43,604 nucleotides of DNA from NCBI RefSeq assembly GCF_001642955.1, contig NZ_LWSK01000045.1:1-43604 (forward strand), given 5' to 3'. Position 1 is the first letter of the stretch. The number at the start of each line of letters is the position of its first letter. The notes below the pieces were generated by a model. It did not search any database and had not been told where the DNA came from. It was given only the letters and a program-made list of their open reading frames with translations. A program made the translations under genes and the position numbers. Origin of the DNA: Rubripirellula obstinata. GTDB taxonomy: Bacteria > Planctomycetota > Planctomycetia > Pirellulales > Pirellulaceae. This document shows, piece after piece, positions 15,545 through 24,441 of the stretch.

Positions 15545-17125
15545 TTATGCCAGAACTTTGGCGTCTTGGTCCAGCGAATCTGCTGCGATCCAACCGCTCA
15601 TCATCACCATCGGCATTCCAGGGCCGGGGTGAGCCGCTCCGCCGGCCAAGTACAAACCTTTGATGTCCTTGCGACGATTCGCTGGTTTGAACGCGCCCAG
15701 GTATTTGCCGTGGCTGGCTAAACCGTAAATCGCGCCGTTGAGCACGCGATAACGATTGTGGATGCCTTCGGGCGTCAACGCATTTTCGTGAACGATCGCA
15801 TCGCGGATCCCGGTCAGGCCAGCGGTGCTTTCCAGCTTGTCCAAAATCACTTCGCGATACTTCGGCAGCATCTCTTTCCAGTCGTGACCAGGACGCAAGT
15901 ACGGCGTGTGAACCAGAACGTACAACGCTTCCCCACCCTCCGGTGCAACACCCGGTTCGCTGACCGCTGGTGCACAAACATAAGCACTCGGGTCCGGCGC
16001 GGGTTCGCCCTTCTTGTAAATCGAATCGAACTCGGCTTCGGGATCCTTGGAGAACACAAAATTGTGGTGCAGCAAATGTTCGTACCGGCGATTCAGGCCT
16101 AGATACAAAACCACGCCGCTGCAGGCCGGTTCGTAGTCGTTCTTTTTCTCAAACTTCGCTGATTCATCGGTTCCGCCAAGCAATTCGCGGTAGGTTCGCA
16201 CTGCGTCACAATTACTGACCACGGCGTCACAGGCGATCGTTTCGCCGCTGGCGGTGGTGACTCCCGTGACGGCACCGGCTTGTGTTTCAATCTTCATCGC
16301 GTCGGTCCCGGTCCGAATCTCGACACCGACCCGCTGAGCCAGAGCCGCAAGGGCAACCGGAACGCTGCGTGTCCCGCCGATCGGGTACCAGATTCCTTCG
16401 TTGGTTTGCATGTGAGCGATGCTGCACAGGACCGCTGGCGATTGATAGGGCGATGAACCGACATACTGCGTGAAGTGATCCATCATCTGGGCGACACGAT
16501 CATCGGGCACATGCGACCGAACGACCGATGCGACACTACGCCCCATCTTCAACGACAAAACGTCCTTCAAAACCGCTGCGGAAAACGCACCGCCGACGTC
16601 CATCGTGTCGCGCAGCCCGCCAACGCTTCGCCAAAAAAAGAACCGCTCGGAAACTCCGTCCAGTTGCTTGCTCATCTTCATGAATCGCTCGTACCCACGG
16701 CTACTCTTGTCGCCTTTGGTCTGGCTGTCGGTGAACTGATTGATGTTCTGCATCATCGCTTCAGTATTACTGACCAGATCCAGGACTGAATTCTCCTGAT
16801 CGATCGCACCGGGCTTTCCGGAACCTTCAAAGAAGCATCGCCACTGCGGATCCAGTTCCAGCATCTCGACGTGGTCAGCGACGTCTTCACCGGCTTCGGC
16901 AAAGATGCGTTTCAGGACACTGGGCAGGGTCAAGATCGTGGGCCCCATGTCGAACCGAAAACCGTCGGCTTCGTGTACCGCTGCTTTGCCGCCCACCCAA
17001 TCGTTTTTGTCGATCAAAGTGACGCGGTGACCGCGAGCTCCCAAAACACAGGCAGCGGAAAGACCTGCCAAGCCACCGCCAATGACAACGACGTGAGAAG
17101 CGGTTTGAGTCGTGGGTGCGATCAT
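15545..17125 (-). CDS. CrtI-family carotenoid desaturase/oxidoreductase
   Basis: The protein is 526 residues from the ATG at 17125 (MIAPTTQTAS). The open frame extends 31 codons further, into repeat sequence. It has the FAD-binding motif VVVIGGGLAGLSAA (GxGxxG at 16-21), the following KNDWVGGKAAV, DMGPTILTLPSVLKRIF, and the C-terminal CrtI signature LYLAGGAAHPGPGMPMVMMSG. CrtI-family enzymes desaturate phytoene or diapophytoene, or oxidise carotenoid end groups. The exact step cannot be told by eye. The aldehyde dehydrogenase upstream on the same strand suggests an oxidative step on a carotenoid end group (CrtP/CrtNb-like) or a CrtN-like desaturase. It is probably membrane-associated. Confidence 0.88.
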   Translation of the reverse strand: MIAPTTQTASHVVVIGGGLAGLSAACVLGARGHRVTLIDKNDWVGGKAAVHEADGFRFDMGPTILTLPSVLKRIFAEAGEDVADHVEMLELDPQWRCFFEGSGKPGAIDQENSVLDLVSNTEAMMQNINQFTDSQTKGDKSSRGYERFMKMSKQLDGVSERFFFWRSVGGLRDTMDVGGAFSAAVLKDVLSLKMGRSVASVVRSHVPDDRVAQMMDHFTQYVGSSPYQSPAVLCSIAHMQTNEGIWYPIGGTRSVPVALAALAQRVGVEIRTGTDAMKIETQAGAVTGVTTASGETIACDAVVSNCDAVRTYRELLGGTDESAKFEKKNDYEPACSGVVLYLGLNRRYEHLLHHNFVFSKDPEAEFDSIYKKGEPAPDPSAYVCAPAVSEPGVAPEGGEALYVLVHTPYLRPGHDWKEMLPKYREVILDKLESTAGLTGIRDAIVHENALTPEGIHNRYRVLNGAIYGLASHGKYLGAFKPANRRKDIKGLYLAGGAAHPGPGMPMVMMSGWIAADSLDQDAKVLA

Positions 17126-17203
17126 AAGATATCGTGCGCTGGGTGGTTGTTTTGAGGAGAACTGGGAGATTGTTTTGAGGAGAAGATGGCGATTTAACGT
17201 GGC

Positions 17204-17307
17204 GATTGCAAATTGCAAAATGAACGTTGCAAATTTTTAAATGAAAAAGCCGAAATGCTTGCCGCAGCATTCTGGAATCTGCAATGTTCATTTTGCAACT
17301 TGCAATC
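17204..17307. repeat. GCAAATTGCAAAATGAAC inverted repeat
   Basis: The 28-base arms at 17204-17231 and 17280-17307 pair with two mismatches around a 48-base loop. The element is AT-rich, unlike the GC-rich palindromes elsewhere. It lies between the aldehyde dehydrogenase and CrtI-family genes. Related sequence occurs at 24471-24508 and 43523-43557. Confidence 0.85.
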
Positions 17308-17354
17308 CGGAACCGAAACTCGCCACCCTTCGGCATTCTCATTATCCTACGCAA

Positions 17355-18830
17355 TCAACCCTTGCCCGCCATCCGGCGAACGGCTGCGAGTCGATCTTTC
17401 CAGCCGGAAGAATAAGTTGCCGACAGGGCTGCTTGCAACGTCTTTGCATCACCAGTTTGCCGTTTGCGCAGATGAGGCAAGAAATTTCCGTGGTGGTGGC
17501 CAATCACCTGGGCCGCCGTCATCGCCAACAGGCCCTCTTCGCCTCGGGTCACCCCAAAACCGCTGTTCCCGCGACCGCCGAACGGTACTCGAGGGTCCGC
17601 GGTCGGCACGATCAGGTCGTTGATCGCGACCGATCCGACCTGCAACCGCTCAGCAATCTGCTCCGAAATCACATGAGCGATATCGTCGGGAGCGAACACG
17701 GAGGCGGACAAGCGATACTTCGATTCGTTGACAATCGCCACACAGTCCTTGATGTGGTCGACGCGAATCAGAGAGGTGACCGGCGCGAACAGGTCGCTGC
17801 ACGCGACGTCAAAATCGCTGCAGACCTGGTCCAGCAACGTCGGCGACATTTCGCCGCAGTCCCGCAGTTTGTTCCCATCAAACTGTCCCATCACATCCAC
17901 GGCACCTGATTGGATCGCGTTTTCGATCGCGTCGGCCGCCGCGACACGGGATGACGAGTGAACGTGCATCGGTTGATTTTCTTCGCTGGTGTTTCCACCG
18001 GCATATTCGCGAAGGTGAAACATGATCAGGTCGCGCAGTTCGTCCGCGGTCGCTGGTTCGGCAAAGACGCGGCGCGGTGCGATGCAGGTCGCCCCGCTGC
18101 TAAGACGCATGCCGAACGCGATCGCACGCGCGGCGCGATCCAGATCGCCGCGCGGATGCACGATCACGCTGTCACACCCGCTCAATTCCATGATCGTGGG
18201 CGTCAGTGTTTCCGCGGCTTGTTGCATCACTGCTTTACCAGTCGATGCACCGCCAGTCAAAACGACCAGGTCAACGCCCTGTTTCATCGCCGACTTTGCG
18301 GATTCAGCGTCGCTGTCCAACTGCGTCAAAGCGTCGGTGGAAACTCCGGCGGCGTAGAACGATGCGACCAATGCGCTGGTGACCGCTTCGCAACCCGGCG
18401 CGGGTTTTAGTAACACTGTATTCCCTGCCGCCAATGCTTGTGCGGTTTGCACGCCTGGTAGAAAGATCGGGTAATTCCAGGCCGACAAAATCAGCACTTT
18501 CCCGATCGGTACACGTCGAACCCGACTCTGCACCCCCCACAACCAGGCTGGGCGGCCGAGCACACCGTGGACTTTTTCAGTCAAAACCTTCGGGCCGCGG
18601 CGACCAATCCATTGCATCGCACCGCACAGTGGAAACAGTTCAGCCGTAATCGTCTCCACCGGATCGACTCGCCACGGACTCGCGCACAGGTCAATCAAGT
18701 TCTGCGAATCAGCCGCGATATGGCTGGCAACATCGCCGATGATCCGACAGCGTTGTGCCGTTTCCAGGTCTTGCCAATTGCTGGGCGATCCGGTTCCAAG
18801 CTTATTGATGGGCACTCTATAATCACGCAC
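17355..18830 (-). CDS. Aldehyde dehydrogenase, possibly carotenoid-aldehyde specific
   Basis: The 491-residue protein is a divergent aldehyde dehydrogenase. SAWNYP contains Asn119, IMELSGCDS contains the general base Glu215 (ELSG instead of the usual ELGG), and GATCIAPRRVF contains the nucleophile Cys249. PFGGRGNSGFG closes the active-site region. It is therefore likely active. Because it is followed by a CrtI-family gene on the same strand, I infer that it may oxidise a carotenoid aldehyde to the acid, as proposed for AldH/CrtNc in C30 carotenoid pathways. This rests on context, not on a specific motif. The start is a GTG at 18830. The stop is 229 bases before the next gene, with a repeat in between. 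Confidence 0.85.
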   Translation of the reverse strand: MRDYRVPINKLGTGSPSNWQDLETAQRCRIIGDVASHIAADSQNLIDLCASPWRVDPVETITAELFPLCGAMQWIGRRGPKVLTEKVHGVLGRPAWLWGVQSRVRRVPIGKVLILSAWNYPIFLPGVQTAQALAAGNTVLLKPAPGCEAVTSALVASFYAAGVSTDALTQLDSDAESAKSAMKQGVDLVVLTGGASTGKAVMQQAAETLTPTIMELSGCDSVIVHPRGDLDRAARAIAFGMRLSSGATCIAPRRVFAEPATADELRDLIMFHLREYAGGNTSEENQPMHVHSSSRVAAADAIENAIQSGAVDVMGQFDGNKLRDCGEMSPTLLDQVCSDFDVACSDLFAPVTSLIRVDHIKDCVAIVNESKYRLSASVFAPDDIAHVISEQIAERLQVGSVAINDLIVPTADPRVPFGGRGNSGFGVTRGEEGLLAMTAAQVIGHHHGNFLPHLRKRQTGDAKTLQAALSATYSSGWKDRLAAVRRMAGKG

Positions 18831-18881
18831 GCTGCAAAACTCTGAAACTCGGAAATTTGAAACCTAGGAAACAACGCACTC

Positions 18882-19496
18882 ATGACGACCAATCCTATCC
18901 GACGACCGGTCATCGATTCAGTCGCCAACCGCTACAGCCCCTACCGTTTTGAAGACCGAGCAGTAGAAGACGCCAAAATTTTACGCTGTTTAGAGGCGGC
19001 TCGTTGGGCGTCGAGTTCGTTCAACGATCAACCTTGGTCCTGGATCATAGCGAAACGAGAAGACGAGGCCGAGTTCGAGCGGATCGTTAGTTGTTTGATG
19101 GAAGCGAATCAGGGTTGGGCCAGCGGAGCCGGTGTGTTGCTGTTGTCGGTGTCTCGGACCACTTTTCGCTATAACGGCAGCCCCAATCGCGTGGCGCTGC
19201 ATGATCTGGGCCAGGCGGCGGCACAATTGTCGTTGCAGGCGGCCGATCTTGGTCTGCAGGTCCATCAAATGGCCGGGATCGACCAAGAAAAAACGCGTCA
19301 AACCTACGATATTCCCGACGATCACGTCCCGCAAACCGCGATCGCAATCGGCTATCCCGATACCAGCGATCCGAGCGATGACGCAGAAAAAGACCTCGCC
19401 AAACGTGAACAGGGAGCCCGGAAACGCATGCCGCTTAGCGAACAGGTTTTCAGCGGAATGTGGGGAAAGACCGCACCGATTGCGGCGAAGGATTGA
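18882..19496 (+). CDS. Nitroreductase-family protein
   Basis: The 204-residue protein has the usual length and pattern of FMN-dependent nitroreductases. It begins with an RYSPYRF motif followed by AARWASSSFNDQPWSW, which matches the R-S-...-AA-WAPSS-N-QPW FMN-binding segment. A central DLGQAAAQLSLQAADLGL helix and a late IAIGYP block also fit. Members reduce nitro groups, quinones or flavins with NAD(P)H, and the natural substrate is unknown. AGGA stands upstream of the ATG. It is divergent from the aldehyde dehydrogenase, with 51 bases between the starts. Confidence 0.88.
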   Translation: MTTNPIRRPVIDSVANRYSPYRFEDRAVEDAKILRCLEAARWASSSFNDQPWSWIIAKREDEAEFERIVSCLMEANQGWASGAGVLLLSVSRTTFRYNGSPNRVALHDLGQAAAQLSLQAADLGLQVHQMAGIDQEKTRQTYDIPDDHVPQTAIAIGYPDTSDPSDDAEKDLAKREQGARKRMPLSEQVFSGMWGKTAPIAAKD

Positions 19497-19690
19497 CGCC
19501 AAACCATTTGTTTCTTGGGATCACCTTGGCCTGCGGGGGTAGGTCGCAACGATTGAAACCCTTACGATGGAACGACTGGTGTATGCTTGTCGCTTGCGAA
19601 TTGTCGCGAGCCAAGTCTCGAAACATTCGCCACTGTTTCGATCTGCGTCTGTCATAGCCTTCCTTTCTACATTCCCGAAGCGAACTACTG

Positions 19691-20950
19691 GTGTCGAGCG
19701 ACTGGAATCCTGGAATCGTATTCGCTCAACTGACGGACGTCGGCATGCGGCGTGCCAACAATCAGGATTCGTTGGCCTGTATCCCCGCAAATTCAGCCGA
19801 ACGGTTTCACAGCCGAGGTCATCTGCTGGTCGTGGCGGATGGGATGGGAGCCCATGCGGCGGGCGAATTGGCCAGCCAGATTGCGACCGAGCGGATTGCG
19901 ATGCAGTATTTCCGCAGTACCGAATCAAGCCGCGTCGATGCGATCCGCCGTTCCCTGGTCGAAGCCAATGAAGCGATTCACCAGCGTGGCCAAAGCAATC
20001 CCGAATTTCACAACATGGGAACCACCGCCAGCGCACTGGTGATTGCACCGGAGGGAGCGATCATCGGCCACGTCGGTGATTCGCGGGTTTACCGCTTGCG
20101 TGGCGGAGTGCTGGAACAATTGACGTTTGATCACTCGTTGGTCTGGGAGATGGAAGCGGCTGGGAATTCCAGTCAGCACTTTCCCAAGAATGTGATCACG
20201 CGGTCACTTGGCCCGAGTCCGCAGGTCGAAGTCGATATCGAAGGCCCGCTGCCGGTTGAAGAAGGCGATTGCTACTTGGTTTGCAGCGACGGTTTGACTG
20301 GATTGGTCGAAGACAACGAACTTGGCCCGTTGATGGAGTGCTTGCCAGAAGAAAAACTGGTTCGAGTGCTCGTTGACTTAGCCAATCTTCGCGGCGGTCC
20401 AGATAACATCTCGGTCGTGGTCGCGCGAGTAAAATCGGTCGCGTCGAACGATCCTGAGGTTAGCGTGCAGCCGAGTGCTCCGGTCGCCGAGAAACCATCG
20501 GCCCTGATTTTCACAACGATCGCGTGTTTCGTTGCCGCCGGAATTTTAGGTCTGGTCGGAATGTTTGGTCCCATGGTCATTGCGTTACTGTTGGGCGTGA
20601 TCGCCGGAATCATCACAATCGTGCAATGGGTGCAGATGAACCCTGCCGCCGTGGTATCTGGATCAGGCGGTACAACCGGCGGTCCTTATCGACGCTACGA
20701 CGCCACGCCCGGACCTGATTTGTTCCTGCAGTTGGGTGACACCGTTGCAAAACTTCGCGAAGCAGCGGAGATGAACAATTGGATGATGGACTGGTCCAAG
20801 GTGGAAGATTTACAGGCCCAAGGCGTCTCAGCCCTTGGAAATCGCGAGATTAGCGAAGCAATTCGCGTTCAGGCCGAAGCCGTCATCGAGACCATGAACC
20901 AATTGCGAGAACAAAACGATCGTTCCGCCAGCGAAACCGCGATTGAGTAG
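19691..20950 (+). CDS. PP2C-family Ser/Thr protein phosphatase with two TM segments
   Basis: The 419-residue protein starts at a GTG. Residues 8-250 form a bacterial PP2C domain. The metal-binding acidic residues are present: Asp26 in NNQDS, Asp50 in VADGMG, Asp200 in CSDGLTG, and Asp238 in GGPDNISVV. Two adjacent hydrophobic segments (about 271-291 and 293-314) anchor it in the membrane, and a helical C-terminal tail of about 100 residues follows. PP2C enzymes reverse Hanks-type kinase phosphorylation, and two such kinases are encoded in this window, though not next to it. The gene is followed at once by the AGTACT repeat array. Confidence 0.92.
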   Translation: MSSDWNPGIVFAQLTDVGMRRANNQDSLACIPANSAERFHSRGHLLVVADGMGAHAAGELASQIATERIAMQYFRSTESSRVDAIRRSLVEANEAIHQRGQSNPEFHNMGTTASALVIAPEGAIIGHVGDSRVYRLRGGVLEQLTFDHSLVWEMEAAGNSSQHFPKNVITRSLGPSPQVEVDIEGPLPVEEGDCYLVCSDGLTGLVEDNELGPLMECLPEEKLVRVLVDLANLRGGPDNISVVVARVKSVASNDPEVSVQPSAPVAEKPSALIFTTIACFVAAGILGLVGMFGPMVIALLLGVIAGIITIVQWVQMNPAAVVSGSGGTTGGPYRRYDATPGPDLFLQLGDTVAKLREAAEMNNWMMDWSKVEDLQAQGVSALGNREISEAIRVQAEAVIETMNQLREQNDRSASETAIE

Positions 20951-20952
20951 GC

Positions 20953-21026
20953 GTGAGTACTGAGTACTGAGTACTGAGTACTTGGTACTGAGTACTTGGT
21001 ACTGAGTACTCGGTACTTGGTACTCA
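20953..21026. repeat. Heptamer array GAGTACT/TGGTACT
   Basis: About ten units of seven bases (GAGTACT, with TGGTACT and CGGTACT variants) follow each other without spacers. Each contains the palindrome AGTACT or the half-palindrome GGTACT. The outer ends, TGAGTAC and GTACTCA, are complementary. The remaining bases up to 21284 show nothing recognisable. Confidence 0.92.
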
Positions 21027-21284
21027 CAAAACGACAAACCTTCCCACTTCCACCTAATCCCTTTCTCCCAATTCTCCCGCCTGTGACTTTTCGACGGTCG
21101 CGACTCGATCGCTTCCGACGTTTTCTTTCAGTCAAGCTCTGGCGACCGGGTAGAGTTTACCGAACAGGTTCTCTATGCGGTGAACCGGTTCACTTCTTGA
21201 ATCGATTTCCGCAGACACCGCGATGGATCGCGTCCTACCCATTTGATTTTTCGCCGCATGACATGGCTTTGGTCAGCAGCGAAA

Positions 21285-21986
21285 ATGTCAAAACGTCTAA
21301 CCCATCGAATGTTACCTGTGAGTATTGCAGAACAAGACGTACCCCAATCTGCCCATGCATCTGAGTATTTACTCGTTTGTACGGCGTCATCGTTTGCCAT
21401 CGATCGAGGATCATGGAACTTTTCGCTTGAATCCGTTGACGGTCAATCTGTCTTGGAAGCGGGCGACGAAGATCTGGGAGACCTGAATCGGCTGACATTG
21501 CTTGCCGCAGTTCGCGGATTGGAAGCGATTGACGGTGCGTCGGTGGTCACTTTGCTAAGCCACAATCGTTACCTGATCCGATCGCTATCGGATTCGCTGC
21601 CCCGTTGGCGCGAAAACAATTTTGTTTGGGAACATTTTGGACGTCGGATCGATGTTCAACATGCTGACCTTTGGCGACGCGTCGATACAGCTTTGTCGAT
21701 CCATTGTGTCGAAGCATGCCTGGTTTCATCGCGGCGTGTCAGTCCCATGATGGCTCAGCAGTCAACGATCGTGCAACCGCCCAGCAACGACGGCACCAGT
21801 TGGCGAATCGATGCGGGGCACCAAGACCATGTCTCGGGCAAAGCTGCGATTCCCGCACCAAAACGAGCATCGACCGCTCGCCCGAAAGACTCGCTGCGGC
21901 GGTGGTTGCTTGACAGTGCCACCTCGCACGCCACTCGCGGCGGCGGACGTCGCTTCACAGCCGCCGACTTGGCCGAGTCGGCTTAG
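21285..21986 (+). CDS. RNase H-like protein lacking catalytic residues
   Basis: The middle of this 233-residue protein aligns by eye with RNase HI. The segment around LNRLTLLAAVRGLEAI matches the NNRMELMAAIVALEAL helix of the E. coli enzyme. VVTLLSHNRYLIRSL matches the TDSQYVRQG strand-helix, and IDVQHADLWRRVDTAL matches the VKNVDLWQRLDAAL block. The three first catalytic acids are missing: Asp10 is Ala34, Glu48 is Thr71, and Asp70 is His93. The region of the fourth acid is replaced by a linker and a basic tail. It is therefore probably a non-catalytic relative, perhaps nucleic-acid binding. The start is uncertain: 21258 and 21309 are alternatives. Confidence 0.7.
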   Translation: MSKRLTHRMLPVSIAEQDVPQSAHASEYLLVCTASSFAIDRGSWNFSLESVDGQSVLEAGDEDLGDLNRLTLLAAVRGLEAIDGASVVTLLSHNRYLIRSLSDSLPRWRENNFVWEHFGRRIDVQHADLWRRVDTALSIHCVEACLVSSRRVSPMMAQQSTIVQPPSNDGTSWRIDAGHQDHVSGKAAIPAPKRASTARPKDSLRRWLLDSATSHATRGGGRRFTAADLAESA

Positions 21987-22009
21987 CGAATTTTTTTCGC
22001 TGCAAATTG

Positions 22010-22035
22010 GATTCACGTTGCCAGCGACGTGAATC
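22010..22035. promoter_or_regulatory. Perfect 9-bp dyad GATTCACGT upstream of glgB
   Basis: GATTCACGT at 22010-22018 pairs with ACGTGAATC at 22027-22035 around an 8-base loop, 43 bases before the glgB start. No strong T-run follows, so an operator or mRNA leader stem fits at least as well as a terminator of the preceding gene. Confidence 0.5.
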
Positions 22036-22078
22036 ACCGAACCCTTTTACCGACCACATCTAACCTCAACGCTTCAAA

Positions 22079-24358
22079 ATGCAGACACAACTTTCGCTTT
22101 CGGCCATCGGGCAAATCATTAACGGCCAGCACGAAAACCCCGCAAGTCTGCTAGGGGCACACCCGATCAGCTATCAGGGCGAACCGGCAACAGCGGTGCG
22201 AAGTTATCTGCCCGAAGCAAAGTCGGCTTGGATTATGGACAACGCCAGCGGCCAGCGACGTCCGATGCGGCAAATCCACCCCGCAGGGTTCTTTGAGGCT
22301 ATTTGTGAAGGTACACTGGAAGCTGGTTTGGCATACGAAATCGATCATAACGGCGCGGAAGCAGATGCCAGCCACGACGCTCATTCGCGAATCAGCAATC
22401 AGACGAACAACCAGAACGGTGAAACGGTGGAACCTTCAAAATCAAACGTCATTGATCCCAGCGCTGTTCCGTCAATCTTGACCGATTTTGACCGCTATCT
22501 GATCGGCGAAGGAAAGCATCATCAGCTTTACGATCGATTGGGTGCGCAGGTGCGTGTCGTCGGCGGAGTCGAAGGAGTCCATTTTTCGGTTTGGGCTCCC
22601 AACGCACGCATGGTTCAAATCGTCGGCGACTTCAATGGTTGGGAAGGCAGCAAGCATGCTTTGTCGGGCAGCGAGCTTGGAATTTGGGAACTGTTTGTTC
22701 CAGGTGCCAAGGTTGGCGACAAGTACAAGTTCCGTTTGTTGGATCAACACGGACACTGGGTCGACAAAACCGACCCGATGGGCTTTGCGTCTGAATTGCC
22801 GCCGCTGACTGCATCGGTCGTGACTGATTTGACGGTTCACACTTGGGGCGATTCCGATTGGATGGAAAAGCGTGCTGAGTGGAATGCGATGCACGAGCCG
22901 ATGAACGTTTACGAAGTTCACTTGGGCAGTTGGCAAAAAGGCCCGGGCCGCGCCCACGGTTGGCTCGACTACCGCGATTTAGCGAAACGCTTGGTCGATT
23001 ATTGCCACCGCATGAACTTCACTCACGTGGAACTGATGCCCGTCAACGAGCATCCGTTCAGCGGATCTTGGGGCTACCAAGCGGTCGGTTATTTTGCGCC
23101 AACCAGTCGCCATGGTTCGCCCGAGGACTTCATGTTCTTCGTTGATTACATGCACCAAAACGGAATTGGCGTTCTGATCGACTGGGTTCCTGCCCACTTC
23201 CCCAAAGACACTCACGGCTTGGCCAAATTCGATGGGTCAGCGTTGTACGAGCATTCGGACATTCGTCAGGGCGAGCATCCCGATTGGGGCACTTTGATCT
23301 TCAACTACGGCCGCAATGAAGTTCGCAACTTCCTGATCGCAAACGCGTTGTTCTGGTTGGACAAGTATCACATCGACGGATTGCGAGTCGATGCGGTCGC
23401 GTCAATGTTGTACCTGGATTACAGCCGCGAAGACGGCGAGTGGGTGCCGAACCAATACGGCGGTCGCGAAAATTTAGAAGCGATGGATTTCCTGCGAGAA
23501 TTCAACGTCGCCGTCCACGAAAAGTATCCTGGCGTGGTAACAGCGGCGGAAGAGTCCACGGCATTCCCAGGTGTTTCGCGACCCGTTTACGACGGCGGTC
23601 TCGGTTTCACTTACAAGTGGAACATGGGCTGGATGAACGACACGCTGGAATACATTCACAAAGAACCCATCCATCGTGCTCACCATCAAAACGATCTGAC
23701 GTTCAGTCTGATCTACGCGTTCACCGAAAACTTTATGTTGCCGCTGTCGCACGATGAAGTCGTTCACGGCAAGGGTTCGTTGCTGTCGCAGATGCCAGGC
23801 GACATGTGGCAAAAATTCGCCAACCTTCGTTTGCTGTACAGTTACATGTGGACTCACCCCGGCAAGAAATTGCTGTTCATGGGTGGCGAAATGGGCCAAT
23901 GGAACGAATGGAACGACGATGACGGCCCACAGTGGGAATTGTTGGACTTCGACACTCACCGCGGCATCCAGCAATTGGTCGCTGATCTAAACAAGATCGT
24001 TATCGAAAACCCATCGCTGCACCAACTCGATTTCTCTCACGAAGGATTCGAGTGGATCGACAGCATGAACTGGCAAGACAGTGCGTTGGTTTACATGCGA
24101 AAAGGCCTGGACGGTTCCGCGCCGATTCTTGTTTGTTGCAACTTCACGCCTGTGGTCCGCGAAGGCTATCGCGTCGGCGTTCCGCAAAGCGGTCACTGGA
24201 AAGAAATTTTCAACAGTGACAGCGAAGCCTACGGCGGTACCAACATGGGCAACTATCCCGGTTGCAACACCACCGGCGTCAGCCATCACGATCGCCCCGA
24301 TTCGATCGAAATCACCATGCCACCACTCGGCGTGTCAATCATGCGATTCGAGGGCTAA
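22079..24358 (+). CDS. glgB: 1,4-alpha-glucan branching enzyme
   Basis: The 759-residue protein makes alpha-1,6 branches in glycogen. It has the usual order: an N1 module (residues 10-95), a polar linker (about 100-135), a CBM48 module (about 150-250, WAPNARMVQIVGDFNGW), and a GH13 barrel and C-terminal beta domain. The catalytic residues are visible: Asp438 in GLRVDAVASMLY, Glu491 in TAAEESTAFPGVSRP, and Asp559 in LPLSHDEVVHGKG. EVHLGSWQ is also typical. Length is normal for two-module N-terminal GlgB. It seems to be transcribed alone, with no other glycogen gene in the window. Confidence 0.96.
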   Translation: MQTQLSLSAIGQIINGQHENPASLLGAHPISYQGEPATAVRSYLPEAKSAWIMDNASGQRRPMRQIHPAGFFEAICEGTLEAGLAYEIDHNGAEADASHDAHSRISNQTNNQNGETVEPSKSNVIDPSAVPSILTDFDRYLIGEGKHHQLYDRLGAQVRVVGGVEGVHFSVWAPNARMVQIVGDFNGWEGSKHALSGSELGIWELFVPGAKVGDKYKFRLLDQHGHWVDKTDPMGFASELPPLTASVVTDLTVHTWGDSDWMEKRAEWNAMHEPMNVYEVHLGSWQKGPGRAHGWLDYRDLAKRLVDYCHRMNFTHVELMPVNEHPFSGSWGYQAVGYFAPTSRHGSPEDFMFFVDYMHQNGIGVLIDWVPAHFPKDTHGLAKFDGSALYEHSDIRQGEHPDWGTLIFNYGRNEVRNFLIANALFWLDKYHIDGLRVDAVASMLYLDYSREDGEWVPNQYGGRENLEAMDFLREFNVAVHEKYPGVVTAAEESTAFPGVSRPVYDGGLGFTYKWNMGWMNDTLEYIHKEPIHRAHHQNDLTFSLIYAFTENFMLPLSHDEVVHGKGSLLSQMPGDMWQKFANLRLLYSYMWTHPGKKLLFMGGEMGQWNEWNDDDGPQWELLDFDTHRGIQQLVADLNKIVIENPSLHQLDFSHEGFEWIDSMNWQDSALVYMRKGLDGSAPILVCCNFTPVVREGYRVGVPQSGHWKEIFNSDSEAYGGTNMGNYPGCNTTGVSHHDRPDSIEITMPPLGVSIMRFEG

Positions 24359-24373
24359 GAAACGAGCGGGAAA

Positions 24374-24441
24374 TTATAGTCGCCTTTCGCTCCGCGAAAG
24401 TAGCGAATCCGCTGCTTTCGCGGAGCGAAAGGCGACTATAA
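24374..24441. repeat. Inverted repeat TATAGTCGCCTTTCGCTCCG
   Basis: The arms 24374-24400 and 24415-24441 are perfectly complementary over 27 bases, and AGCG/CGCT pairs further inside the loop. The right arm plus the following AAAAGTCGCACGTTCCT recurs as a solo copy at 31-65. It lies just after glgB, but the plus-strand sequence that follows is A-rich, so it is not a plus-strand terminator. Confidence 0.92.

Noticed and set aside
20953-21026. CRISPR-like array
   Set aside because: The units are seven bases long and have no unique spacers, so it is a tandem microsatellite.
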